Shown here: positions 1-8,024 of the stretch, one piece after another
Layout: the number at the start of each line of letters is the position of its first letter
Numbering within the stretch: the stretch's first letter is position 1
Notes under the pieces: generated by a model
Told to the model about the DNA's origin: nothing
The model's database searches: none
What the model saw: only the letters and a program-made list of their open reading frames with translations
Position numbers and translations under genes: made by a program
Assembly: GCF_905397435.1 (NCBI RefSeq)
Contig: NZ_CAJPVI010000005.1
Location: 62,001 to 126,000, forward strand
Reading direction: 5' to 3'
DNA length: 64,000 bases
From: Cupriavidus numazuensis
GTDB lineage: Bacteria; Pseudomonadota; Gammaproteobacteria; Burkholderiales; Burkholderiaceae

Positions 1-588
1 CTTGCCGTGGGCGATCAGCTGTGCGGCGATGGCCGCAGCCTGGTCTCGGCCCATGTAGTACACGAGCGTATCGGCGCGCACATCGGCTTCGATGTCCGCA
101 GCCGAAGCCGGCACTTCCGTGCCATCCGCCGCCTTGGCCTGCGTGGCGAAGGCCACGCTGCGCGACACGCCGCGCTTGGTCAGCGGCTTGGCAATGGCCG
201 ATGCGGCCGCGAGTGCTGCGGTAATGCCGGGCACCACCTCGTACGCGATGCCAGCCGCTTCCAGCGCCTGCAGCTCTTCATCGGCGCGGCCGAACAGCAT
301 CGGATCGCCGCCCTTGAGGCGCACCACGCGCTCGTACTTCGTCGCCATGTCGATGATCTGGCGGTTGATGAACAGTTGCGCGGTCGAACGCTTGCCGCAG
401 CGCTTGCCCACTTCCACCAGCCTGGCCTGCGGACACCAGGCAAGCATCTCCGGCGACACCAGTGCGTCATGCAGCACGACCTGGGCTTCGCCCAACAACC
501 GTGCACCGCGCACCGTAATGAGGTCCGCCGCGCCGGGGCCTGCCCCGATCAGGTAGACCTTGCCGTTCGATTTGCCTGCCTTGTCCAT
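1..588 (-). CDS. cobA: Uroporphyrinogen-III C-methyltransferase (SUMT), 3'-truncated by window edge
   Basis: The enzyme methylates uroporphyrinogen III at C2 and C7 with SAM to give precorrin-2, the precursor of siroheme. The 196 visible codons begin MDKAGKSNGKVYLIGAGPGA, which carries the SAM-binding GAGPGA loop. The SUMT signatures VRLKGGDPMLFGR (about residues 90-102) and VVPGITAALAAA follow. The start at 588 is preceded by the purine-rich RBS AGGGGCAGAGG. No stop is seen because the gene runs off the left edge. It lies 39 bp downstream of cysN in the same direction. This fits its job here, because the neighbouring sulfite reductase CysI needs siroheme. Whether a CysG-like dehydrogenase/ferrochelatase domain is fused cannot be seen; the start with no N-terminal extension favours a stand-alone CobA. 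Confidence 0.92.
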   Translation of the reverse strand, partial: MDKAGKSNGKVYLIGAGPGAADLITVRGARLLGEAQVVLHDALVSPEMLAWCPQARLVEVGKRCGKRSTAQLFINRQIIDMATKYERVVRLKGGDPMLFGRADEELQALEAAGIAYEVVPGITAALAAASAIAKPLTKRGVSRSVAFATQAKAADGTEVPASAADIEADVRADTLVYYMGRDQAAAIAAQLIAHGK

Positions 589-627
589 CCTCTGCCCCTT
601 GCCTAGCGTGACCGTGTGTCCTGATGC

Positions 628-1932
628 TCAGGAGTATGCACGGATCATGCCCGCGGCCACCGTGTGGTTGGTTGCCTCGTCGATCAGCACGAACGCGCCG
701 GTCGCCGGGTTGTCGCCATAGGCATCGCACACGATCGGCTTCTGCAGCGAGATCTGCACTGAGCCGATGTCGTTCAGGCGGATGTCGTGGCGGCCGGTCT
801 CGTGCGACAGCGTATGCACGTCGAGCACGCGGTCCACCGACGACACGCGCGCGAACACGCTGGCCGTGGTGTGCTTGAGCACGTATTTGCGCGACGGGTT
901 CAGCGATTCATCGTCGAACCAGCACAGGTCAGCCTGCAGCTTCTTCGCGGAAGCGGCGGTCGCATCGGCAGCGACGAACATGTCACCACGTGACACATCG
1001 ACGTCCTCGGACAGGCGCACCGTCACGGTGTCGCCAGCGCTGGCGGAATCGGCCGAGCCATTCGGCGTCAGCACTTCGGCCACCACCGCTTCGCGGTTGG
1101 CCGGCAGCACGCGCAGCTTCTGGCCGACGCGCACGGTGCCCGCTTCGACACGGCCGGCGTAGCCGCGAAAGTCGTCCGACTGCGAACCGTCCTGGCGGAT
1201 CACCAGCTGCACCGGGAAACGCAGTGCGGCATCGCCCTCCGGAGCGGCTTCTTCCACCGGCAGCTCTTCGAGCAGCGGCAGCAGCGACTCGCCCTGGTAC
1301 CACGGCATGGCGTCGCTGGCGTGCACGATGTTGTCACCGCGCAGCGCCGACACCGGCACGTAGCGCACGTCCTTCAGGCCAAGCTGTTCAGCCAGCTCCG
1401 AGTAAGCGGTGCGGATCTCGTTGAAACGCTGCTCGCTGTACTCGACGAGGTCCATCTTGTTGACGGCTACGATCACGTGCTGCAGTTCCAACAGCTTCAG
1501 GATGGCCGAATGGCGCTTGGTCTGGGCCAGCAGCTCGGCGCGACCGTCGGTGACGGTCACGCGCGTGGCGTCCACCAGCACGATGGCCGCATGCGCGGTC
1601 GAGGCGCCCGTGACCATGTTGCGCGTGTACTGCTCGTGGCCCGGCGTATCGGCGATGATGAACTTGCGGCGCGCCGTGGAGAAGTAGCGGTACGCCACGT
1701 CGATCGTGATGCCCTGCTCGCGCTCGGCTTCCAGGCCGTCGGTCAGCAGCGAGAAGTCGATCTGCTCGCCGGCGGTGCGTTTGTTCTTGGCGTTGGCCAG
1801 CGCGGTCAGCTGGTCCGAGAGCACGGCCTTGCTGTCGAACAGCAGGCGGCCGATCAGCGTGCTCTTGCCGTCGTCGACGGAACCCGCGGTGATGAAACGC
1901 AGCAGGCCCTGGTGGGTAGATTGGTGAGTCAT
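628..1932 (-). CDS. cysN: Sulfate adenylyltransferase subunit 1 (GTPase subunit)
   Basis: CysN is the GTPase partner of CysD in ATP sulfurylase, which makes APS from sulfate and ATP with GTP hydrolysis driving the reaction. The 434-residue protein has the P-loop GSVDDGKST near residue 17, the switch motif DTPGHEQY near residue 96 and the guanine-specificity motif NKMD near residue 160. These are followed by EF-Tu-like beta-barrel domains. It has the length of a stand-alone CysN and lacks a C-terminal CysC APS-kinase domain. It sits between cysD (25 bp upstream) and cobA in one leftward operon. The absence of an APS kinase here agrees with direct APS reduction by the adjacent CysH. Confidence 0.97.
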   Translation of the reverse strand: MTHQSTHQGLLRFITAGSVDDGKSTLIGRLLFDSKAVLSDQLTALANAKNKRTAGEQIDFSLLTDGLEAEREQGITIDVAYRYFSTARRKFIIADTPGHEQYTRNMVTGASTAHAAIVLVDATRVTVTDGRAELLAQTKRHSAILKLLELQHVIVAVNKMDLVEYSEQRFNEIRTAYSELAEQLGLKDVRYVPVSALRGDNIVHASDAMPWYQGESLLPLLEELPVEEAAPEGDAALRFPVQLVIRQDGSQSDDFRGYAGRVEAGTVRVGQKLRVLPANREAVVAEVLTPNGSADSASAGDTVTVRLSEDVDVSRGDMFVAADATAASAKKLQADLCWFDDESLNPSRKYVLKHTTASVFARVSSVDRVLDVHTLSHETGRHDIRLNDIGSVQISLQKPIVCDAYGDNPATGAFVLIDEATNHTVAAGMIRAYS

Positions 1933-1957
1933 GTTCTGAATCCTTGGCTGCGTCGGC

Positions 1958-2923
1958 TTAGAAATAGCCTTCCTTCTTGCGGCGTTCCATCGACGCCTCG
2001 CTGGTCTGGTCGTCCATGCGCGTGGCGCCGCGCTCGGTGATTTCGGTCACCGCGGTTTCGGCGATGATCGCTTCAGGCGAATCCGCCTCGCTAGCCACCG
2101 GGCAGGTGCAGCTGATGTCGCCGACGGTACGGAAGCGGACCGACAGCGTTTCGCTGACGTCGCCATCCTGCTTCGGCGTGATCGGCGTCACGGGCACCAG
2201 CAGGCCGTTCTTGCGCACCACTTCGCGCTGGTGCGCGTAGTAGATCGGCGGCAGGGCCAGCTTTTCGCGGGCGATGTACTGCCACACGTCGAGCTCGGTC
2301 CAGTTCGAGATCGGGAACACGCGCATCTGCTCGCCCTGCGCCATGCGGGCGTTGTACAGGCTCCACAGCTCGGGGCGCTGGGCCTTCGGGTCCCACTGGC
2401 CGAATTCGTCGCGGAACGAGAAGATGCGTTCCTTGGCACGGGCCTTTTCTTCGTCACGGCGGGCACCGCCCATCAGCGCGTCGAACTGGTGCGCTTCGAT
2501 GGTTTCGAGCAGCGTCACGGCCTGCGCGGCGTTGCGCGAATCGGTTTCCTTGCGCAGGCGCACGGTGCCACGCTTGATGGAATCTTCCACATGGCCCACC
2601 ACCAGGCGCGCGCCAAGTTCGCCCACGCGCTGGTCGCGGAATGCGATCACTTCCGGGTAGTTGTGGCCGGTATCGATGTGCACCAGCGGGAACGGCAGCT
2701 CGGTCTTGCGGTCGCCCAGCCGGAACGCCTTCAATGCCAGGTGCAGCATGACGATCGAATCCTTGCCGCCCGAAAACAGCAGCGCCGGGTTTCGGCACTC
2801 GGCCACCACCTCGCGGATGATGTAGATCGACTCGGCCTCCAGGCGGTCGAGGTGATCGTTCTGTACCTGCAGCAGGTGCGCCACGCTGCTGGTGGCACTT
2901 GCGATGTCGTTCATGATGCCCAT
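1958..2923 (-). CDS. cysD: Sulfate adenylyltransferase subunit 2
   Basis: CysD is the catalytic subunit of ATP sulfurylase and transfers AMP from ATP to sulfate. The 321-residue product has the PP-loop motif SGGKDSIVMLHLALKAF near residue 50, HIDTGHNYPEVIAFRD, and the C-terminal RRKKEGYF tail typical of CysD. The start MGIMNDIA at 2923 was chosen because the much longer open frame upstream overlaps cysH on the same strand and shows no homology. A second ATG lies nine bases downstream at 2914. A GGGG stretch about 9 bp upstream can serve as RBS. The gene begins 17 bp after the cysH stop and ends 25 bp before cysN, so it is operonic. Confidence 0.95.
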   Translation of the reverse strand: MGIMNDIASATSSVAHLLQVQNDHLDRLEAESIYIIREVVAECRNPALLFSGGKDSIVMLHLALKAFRLGDRKTELPFPLVHIDTGHNYPEVIAFRDQRVGELGARLVVGHVEDSIKRGTVRLRKETDSRNAAQAVTLLETIEAHQFDALMGGARRDEEKARAKERIFSFRDEFGQWDPKAQRPELWSLYNARMAQGEQMRVFPISNWTELDVWQYIAREKLALPPIYYAHQREVVRKNGLLVPVTPITPKQDGDVSETLSVRFRTVGDISCTCPVASEADSPEAIIAETAVTEITERGATRMDDQTSEASMERRKKEGYF

Positions 2924-2940
2924 GTCGTTCGGCCCCAATC

Positions 2941-3741
2941 TCAATGCTTGATGTTCTGTTCGTGGAGCCCGCACTCTTTCGAGTCCTTGCTCTCCCACCA
3001 CCAGCGCCCGGCGCGCACGTCCTCGCCCGCGCGCACCGCACGCGTACAGGGTTCGCAGCCAATGCTGGGGTAGCCCTTGGCGTGCAGCGCGTTCACCGGC
3101 ACGTTGTGGCGCTTCAGGTATGCCCACACCTCGGCCTCGGTCCAGTCCGCGAGCGGATTGAACTTGGGAATGCCGCGGGCGTCGTCCATTTCCTCGAACG
3201 GCAGCTCGGCGCGCGTCACCGCCTGTTCGCGGCGCTGGCCGGTCATCCAGGCGTCAGCGTGCGAGAGCGCGCGGTTGAGCGGCTCGACCTTGCGGATGCC
3301 GCAGCAATCCTTGCGCAGGTCGACGCTGTCGTAGAACGCGTTCAGGCCATGCTTCTTGAGGTAGTTTTCCACTGCCTCGGAATCCGGCGTGTACTGCTCG
3401 ATCGTGTAGCCGTAGTGGTCAGTCACCTGGTCCAGCACGGCCAGCGTTTCCGCATGCAGGCGACCGGTGTTCAGCGTGAACACGCGGATGCCCGCGCGCA
3501 CAGCCTGCGTGCCGCGCAGGATCGCGTCGGTCAGCACCATGTCTTCGGCGGCGAGGCTGGTGGCAAAACGCGCACGGAAGAAACGTGCGGAAATGCCGGC
3601 CAGCCGGGCCGACAGCGCGCGCTCCTTCTCGTCCAGAGCCGCCAGGCTGCCCGTGTACTCGGGCATGGTCCACAGCGTGGGACGCAGCGCCGAAGCCGGC
3701 GCGCCGCCATCCACCACTGCGATGTCGCTCAAGCCGCTCAT
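2941..3741 (-). CDS. cysH: Phosphoadenylyl/adenylyl-sulfate reductase, APS-type with Fe-S cysteines
   Basis: This thioredoxin- or glutathione-dependent reductase converts activated sulfate to sulfite. The 266-residue protein has the PAPS-reductase PP-loop fold (SLAAEDMVLTDAI; FTLNTGRLHAET). It also carries the paired cysteines KDCCGIRK and GCEPC that bind a [4Fe-4S] cluster in APS-reducing enzymes, and the C-terminal catalytic ECGLH. Those cysteine pairs, plus the lack of cysC in the cluster, suggest APS rather than PAPS is the substrate. The start overlaps the stop of the DUF934 gene by 4 bp (ATGA), implying translational coupling. Confidence 0.95.
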   Translation of the reverse strand: MSGLSDIAVVDGGAPASALRPTLWTMPEYTGSLAALDEKERALSARLAGISARFFRARFATSLAAEDMVLTDAILRGTQAVRAGIRVFTLNTGRLHAETLAVLDQVTDHYGYTIEQYTPDSEAVENYLKKHGLNAFYDSVDLRKDCCGIRKVEPLNRALSHADAWMTGQRREQAVTRAELPFEEMDDARGIPKFNPLADWTEAEVWAYLKRHNVPVNALHAKGYPSIGCEPCTRAVRAGEDVRAGRWWWESKDSKECGLHEQNIKH

Positions 3742-4313
3742 GCCGATTCCCTTGCGCCAACCTCGGCACGTGCACGGCGGAACAGCGGCAGCGGCTCATC
3801 GACCGAAGCCTGGTAGGTCACCGTGAACTCGGTGAAGCCCTTGATGGCATCGTCGATGTTCTTGTCGGCGCGCACCGCGAAGGTGTCGAAGCCGCAGCGC
3901 TTCATGAAGTTGAGCTGGTCGCGCAGCACGTCGCCGATGGCGCGCAGCTGGCCCTTCCACTGGTAGCGGGTGCGCAGCAGGTATGCCGTGGAAAAACCGC
4001 GGCCATCGCGGAACACCGGGAAATCCACCGCGACCACGGCCACGCCGTCGAACAGCGCCTGGGCATCGCCCGGCTCGTCTTCGGGTGCAAGCCACACGCC
4101 GGTGCGCTCGCGCGCGCGGCCGGCCAGCAGCCCTTCATGCGACTTCCACACCGTCAGCGGGAACAGGACGGCGTCCTGGCTTTGCACCGCGGCGGCGATC
4201 TGCTCGTCCGTCAGCGGCTGGCCTTCGGCACCGCGCAGCACGGTCCAGTTGTCTTCGACGATGACCGGGGTGACGGCGTCGGCAGTATGTTGCAGTTGAA
4301 TGATCTTTGCCAT
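3738..4313 (-). CDS. DUF934 family protein of the sulfite reductase cluster
   Basis: The 191-residue protein belongs to DUF934, a family almost always encoded between sulfite reductase and cysH in beta- and gamma-proteobacteria. It is often annotated as a putative oxidoreductase. Visible conserved blocks are FPVFRDGRGFSTAYLLRTR and QLRAIGDVLRDQLNFMKRCG. No signal peptide, membrane segment or metal-binding cysteine cluster is seen. It starts 15 bp after cysI and overlaps cysH by 4 bp. The context indicates a role supporting sulfite or APS reduction, perhaps electron delivery, because no CysJ flavoprotein is encoded here. That role is inferred, not shown by the sequence. Confidence 0.9.
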   Translation of the reverse strand: MAKIIQLQHTADAVTPVIVEDNWTVLRGAEGQPLTDEQIAAAVQSQDAVLFPLTVWKSHEGLLAGRARERTGVWLAPEDEPGDAQALFDGVAVVAVDFPVFRDGRGFSTAYLLRTRYQWKGQLRAIGDVLRDQLNFMKRCGFDTFAVRADKNIDDAIKGFTEFTVTYQASVDEPLPLFRRARAEVGARESA

Positions 4314-4328
4314 GTCTTTCTCCGGTCC

Positions 4329-6011
4329 TCAGGCTTCGGCGCGCTCGCGCGGTTGCTTGTCGGCATACACGCGCTCCTTGAACGGGGCAATGCCGATCCG
4401 GCTCACGGTCTCGATGAAGCGTTCGTCTTCGATGCGGTTGGCCACGAAGGTCTCGATGATGCGCGAGATCACATCCGGCATTTCCTCTGCGCTGAACGAC
4501 GGGCCGATGACCTTGCCCAGCGCGGTGTTGTTGCCCTGCGCGCCGCCGAGCGTGACCTGGTACCACTCCGAACCATCCTTGTCGACGCCGAGGATGCCGA
4601 TGTTGCCGACATGGTGGTGGCCGCAGGCGTTGATGCAGCCCGAGATGTTCAGCGACACTTCGCCCAGGTCATGGACGAAGTCCAGGTTGTCGAAGCGCTC
4701 CTGGATGGCCAGTGCGATCGGGATCGACTTGGCATTGGCCAGCGAGCAGAAGTCGCCGCCCGGGCAGGCGATGATATCGGTCAGCAGGCCGATGTTGGCC
4801 GTGGCCAGGCCGGCCTTCTTCGCGAGTTGCCACAGGTCGTACAGGTCGTGCTTCTTCACGTCCGGCAGCACCAGGTTCTGCTCGTGCGCAACGCGCAGCT
4901 CGCCGAAGCCGAAGCGGTCGGCCAGGTCGGCCACGGCTTCCATCTGCTCGGCGGTGGCGTCACCCGGAGGCGAAACCGGACCCGGCTTGGTCGACAGCGT
5001 CACGGCGGCATAGCCCGTCACCTTGTGGCCGTGCACGCTGCGGCTGACCCAGCGCGCGAACGCCTTGTCTTCGAGCAGGTGCTTCTCGTACGAGGCGTCG
5101 GTGTCGGCCAGCTTTTCATAGGCCGGCGGCGTGAAGTACTGCGCGACGCGATCGAACTCGTCCTGCGTCAGCGTGCCGGGACCGTCCTTGCTGAACTGCC
5201 ATTCCTCTTCGACTTCCTGCGCGAACTTCTCGGCGCCGATGGCCTTCACCAGGATCTTGATGCGTGCCTTGTACTTGTTGTCGCGACGGCCATAGCGGTT
5301 GTACACGCGGATGGCGGACTCGACGTAGGTCAGCATGTGCTGCCACGGCAGATCGTCCTTGATGATCGTGCCGAGGATCGGGGTACGGCCCAGGCCGCCG
5401 CCAGCCAGCACGCGGATGCGCGTCTCGCCGGCGTCGTTCTTGTACACGTAGATGCCGATGTCATGCATCTGCACTACGGCGCGGTCGTCCTTCGAGGCCG
5501 AGATGGCGATCTTGAACTTGCGCGGCAGGAACGCGAATTCCGGCTGGAACGTGCTCCACTGGCGCAGCAGCTCGGCCAGCACGCGCGGGTCCACCGACTC
5601 GTCCGGCGCGACGCCGGCGAAGTGGTCGGTGGTGATGTTGCGCACGCAGTTGCCCGAGGTCTGGATGCCGTGCATCTCGACGCTGGCCAGCTCGGCCAGC
5701 ACGTCGGGCACGCGTTCGAGTTCCATCCAGTTGTACTGGATGTTCTGGCGCGTGGAGAAGTGGCCGTAGCCGCGGTCGTACTCGCGTGCGATATGGGCAA
5801 GCTTGCGCAGCTGCTTCGAAGCCAGCAGGCCGTACGGGATCGCCACGCGCAGCATGTACGCATGGCGCTGCATGTACAGGCCGTTCTGCAGGCGCAGCGG
5901 CAGGAATTCTTCCTCGGTCAGTTCATCCGACAGGCGGCGGCGCACCTGGTCACGGAACTGGGCAACGCGCTCGTTGACGATGCGCTGGTCGTATTGATCG
6001 TACTGATACAT
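4329..6011 (-). CDS. cysI: Sulfite reductase hemoprotein (siroheme / 4Fe-4S)
   Basis: The enzyme reduces sulfite to sulfide in six electrons. The 560-residue product begins MYQYDQYDQRIVNERVAQF and shows the siroheme/4Fe-4S signature CPGGDFC (C-X5-C) followed by GCINAC (C-X3-C) in the C-terminal half. The substrate-side motifs GNCVRNITTDHFAG and GGLGRTP are also present. The start at 6011 is preferred over an in-frame extension to 6854, because that extension lies antisense-frame inside the permease gene and has no family similarity. No cysJ flavoprotein lies nearby, so the electron donor is probably ferredoxin or another flavoprotein. The permease gene is 29 bp upstream in the same operon. 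Confidence 0.95.
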   Translation of the reverse strand: MYQYDQYDQRIVNERVAQFRDQVRRRLSDELTEEEFLPLRLQNGLYMQRHAYMLRVAIPYGLLASKQLRKLAHIAREYDRGYGHFSTRQNIQYNWMELERVPDVLAELASVEMHGIQTSGNCVRNITTDHFAGVAPDESVDPRVLAELLRQWSTFQPEFAFLPRKFKIAISASKDDRAVVQMHDIGIYVYKNDAGETRIRVLAGGGLGRTPILGTIIKDDLPWQHMLTYVESAIRVYNRYGRRDNKYKARIKILVKAIGAEKFAQEVEEEWQFSKDGPGTLTQDEFDRVAQYFTPPAYEKLADTDASYEKHLLEDKAFARWVSRSVHGHKVTGYAAVTLSTKPGPVSPPGDATAEQMEAVADLADRFGFGELRVAHEQNLVLPDVKKHDLYDLWQLAKKAGLATANIGLLTDIIACPGGDFCSLANAKSIPIALAIQERFDNLDFVHDLGEVSLNISGCINACGHHHVGNIGILGVDKDGSEWYQVTLGGAQGNNTALGKVIGPSFSAEEMPDVISRIIETFVANRIEDERFIETVSRIGIAPFKERVYADKQPRERAEA

Positions 6012-6040
6012 GGTGTGGGTCCGTTCAGTATTCGTTGAAT

Positions 6041-6814
6041 TCAGGAGACGAGCTTGATGGCGACCAGCGTCAGCGTGGTGGCCAGGGCCGCACGCACGAG
6101 CCGCTCGGGCAGCGCGCGGGAGAGCTGCGCGCCCAGCCAGATGCCGGGAATCGAGCCCACCAGCAGCGCCAGCAGCAGATTCCAGTCGACGGTGCCGAGC
6201 CACACGTGGCCCAGCCCGGCCAGCGCCGTCAGCGGGACGGCGTAGGCGATATCGGTGCCAGCCACTTCGGCCGGCTTCATTTGGGGATACAGCAGCAGGA
6301 TCAGCGTCGCGCCAACCGCGCCGGCGCCGATCGACGACACGGTGACCAGCACGCCGATCACGGCGCCGACCACAATGGTCGCAATGACTTGCGCACGGCC
6401 GTGCAGCTGGAAGCGCGGATTGCGCTCGAGCCAGGCCAGCATCTGCTTGCGGAACAGCAGCGACAGCACGGTCAGCAGCACCGACACGCCGATCGTCACG
6501 CGAATCACATGCAGCCACTGGGCATTCAGTTCGCCGGCGTTCTTCAGGACGAGGATGGCGGCCACGGCGGCCGGCAGGCTGCCGATGCACAGGCGGCGCA
6601 CGACCTGCCACTGCACGTGCCCGTGGGCGCGGTGCGCGATGGTGCCGAAACCCTTGGTGATCGCCGCGAAGGCCAGGTCGGTACCCACGGCGGTGGCCGG
6701 CGAGAATCCGAACAGCAACGTCAGCAGCGGCGTCATGAGCGAGCCCCCGCCCACCCCGGTCAGACCGACGAGGACGCCTACGAGCAGACCGGAAACGGTA
6801 TAGGCAAGGGACAT
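6041..6814 (-). CDS. TauE/SafE-type sulfite/sulfur-anion permease
   Basis: The 257-residue polytopic membrane protein has the TauE/SafE duplicated fold. It starts MSLAYTVSGLLVGVLVGLTG with the GVGGGSLMTPLL motif in the first half. The pseudo-repeat VSSIGAGAVGATLILLLYP lies in the second half. Six to eight hydrophobic segments are visible. Members move sulfite, sulfoacetate or related anions. As the first gene of the cys operon and directly upstream of sulfite reductase, it probably balances the intracellular sulfite or sulfide level. Direction and substrate cannot be read from sequence. Its promoter lies in the region shared with divergent cysB. Confidence 0.88.
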   Translation of the reverse strand: MSLAYTVSGLLVGVLVGLTGVGGGSLMTPLLTLLFGFSPATAVGTDLAFAAITKGFGTIAHRAHGHVQWQVVRRLCIGSLPAAVAAILVLKNAGELNAQWLHVIRVTIGVSVLLTVLSLLFRKQMLAWLERNPRFQLHGRAQVIATIVVGAVIGVLVTVSSIGAGAVGATLILLLYPQMKPAEVAGTDIAYAVPLTALAGLGHVWLGTVDWNLLLALLVGSIPGIWLGAQLSRALPERLVRAALATTLTLVAIKLVS

Positions 6815-6978
6815 GTGGAGGCTTGGCTGGGCCCGTCCGTCTTGCCGGCGTCACTTTCAGGCGGTGACTGCGGGCGCAATGCGGGCTGGCCGTTCATTAA
6901 CAAAGTTCGAGAATCGTAATAAACTGGCCTCATACCTCAAACTAATAAGAAGTTGTTTGTTTATACGACCCGAGTTAT
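6815..6978. promoter_or_regulatory. Divergent cys operon / cysB promoter region with AT-rich CysB-like site
   Basis: This 164 bp gap between the permease gene and cysB contains a marked AT-rich block at about 6894-6970 in an otherwise GC-rich setting. It includes ATAAGAAGTTGTTTGTTTAT at 6945-6964, with ATAA and TTAT ends resembling the loose CysB recognition sequence. Such divergent placement is typical of LysR regulators controlling the neighbouring operon and themselves. Site assignment is inference. Confidence 0.5.
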
Positions 6979-7920
6979 ATGAACCTGCACCAGTTTCGCT
7001 TTGTGCGTGAGGCGGTACGCCAGAACTACAATCTGACGGAGGCCGCCAAAGCGCTCTACACATCACAACCCGGTGTGTCCAAGGCCATCATCGAGCTGGA
7101 GGAAGAGCTGGGCGTCGATATCTTTACGCGCCATGGCAAGCGCATCCGCAGCCTGACGGAGCCGGGGCGCCGCATCCTGAACTCGGTGGAAAAGATTCTT
7201 CAGGAGGTGGAAAGCCTCAAGCGTGTCGGCATGGACTATGCGGCACAGGACCAAGGCAATTTCACCATTGCGACCACGCACACGCAGGCGCGCTACGCGC
7301 TGCCGCGCGTGATCAGCGAGTTCACCAAGCGCTACCCGAAGGTGCGGCTGTCGATCCAGCAGGGCAATCCTTCGCAGATTGCCGACATGCTGCTTCATGA
7401 CCAGGCGGATATCGGTATCGCCACCGAAGGCATCACTCACGAGAAGACCTTGGTCTCCCTGCCTGGCTACCAGTGGCAGCACGTGGTGATTACGCCACCC
7501 GATCACCCGCTACTGGAAAAAAAGCATCTGGCGCTCGAAGACCTGATGAGCTACCCGCTCATCACCTACGACCCGAATTTTGCCGGGCGGCCCAAGATCA
7601 ACAAGGCATTCGAGCTGCGGCACTTGCAGCCTGACATCATCCTGGAAGCGATCGATGCGGACGTGATCAAGACCTATGTGGAGATCGGCCTCGGCATCGG
7701 TATCGTTGCGGGGCTTGCCTATGACGCCGAGCGCGACCGCAACCTGCGCGGCATTCCCGCCGGGCACCTGTTCGGCACCAATGTGACGCATCTGGCCGTC
7801 AAGCAGGGCGCCTACCTGCGCAGCTTCGTCTATACCTTCATCGAGCTGTTCTCGCCCACGCTGAACCGCAAGCTGGTCGAACAGGCGATGTCGGGCGACC
7901 ACGAGGCGTACGAACTCTGA
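6979..7920 (+). CDS. cysB: CysB-family LysR transcriptional regulator of sulfur assimilation
   Basis: The protein activates the cys genes in response to sulfur limitation (N-acetylserine) in the known family. The 313 residues comprise an N-terminal winged HTH (MNLHQFRFVREAVRQNYNLT, then AAKALYTSQPGVSKAI) and a periplasmic-binding-like effector domain. The CysB hallmark TTHTQARYALPRVISEF is near residue 95. QQGNPSQIADMLL and GIGIVAGLAYD follow. It is divergent from the cys operon with a shared AT-rich promoter region. The full length matches CysB/Cbl, about 310-325 residues. CysB is favoured over Cbl by the direct linkage to cysI, D, N and H. Confidence 0.93.
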   Translation: MNLHQFRFVREAVRQNYNLTEAAKALYTSQPGVSKAIIELEEELGVDIFTRHGKRIRSLTEPGRRILNSVEKILQEVESLKRVGMDYAAQDQGNFTIATTHTQARYALPRVISEFTKRYPKVRLSIQQGNPSQIADMLLHDQADIGIATEGITHEKTLVSLPGYQWQHVVITPPDHPLLEKKHLALEDLMSYPLITYDPNFAGRPKINKAFELRHLQPDIILEAIDADVIKTYVEIGLGIGIVAGLAYDAERDRNLRGIPAGHLFGTNVTHLAVKQGAYLRSFVYTFIELFSPTLNRKLVEQAMSGDHEAYEL

Positions 7921-7970
7921 ACGGGGCGGCTACGCCCTTCCCTCTCTATATAGCTAGCAGGACAATATTC

Positions 7971-8024
7971 ATGAACATTTCCCTGGTACTCGCGTGCCGC
8001 ACGCAGCCGGAGGCCCGCCTGTGA
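7971..8024 (+). CDS. Short leader ORF overlapping the methyltransferase start
   Basis: A 17-codon ORF (MNISLVLACRTQPEARL) begins at 7971 after AGCAGGAC. Its TGA (8022-8024) overlaps the GTG start of the methyltransferase (8021-8023) in a GTGA junction. Its own 3' coding part carries the GCCGGAGG Shine-Dalgarno of the downstream gene. That is the geometry of a translationally coupled leader peptide. Whether it is translated is untested. Confidence 0.4.
   Translation: MNISLVLACRTQPEARL

Noticed and set aside
3585-6038. 817-codon open frame antisense to cysI
   Set aside because: Its translation is low-complexity His/Gln/Arg/Leu-rich antisense product with no domain; cysI on the other strand is unambiguous. 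Similar long antisense frames over hutU, hutH and the nadB region were dropped for the same reason.
6012-6854. N-terminal extension of sulfite reductase through the permease gene
   Set aside because: It is an open frame on the same strand but in another phase over a clear TauE/SafE gene; the family N-terminus is at 6011.
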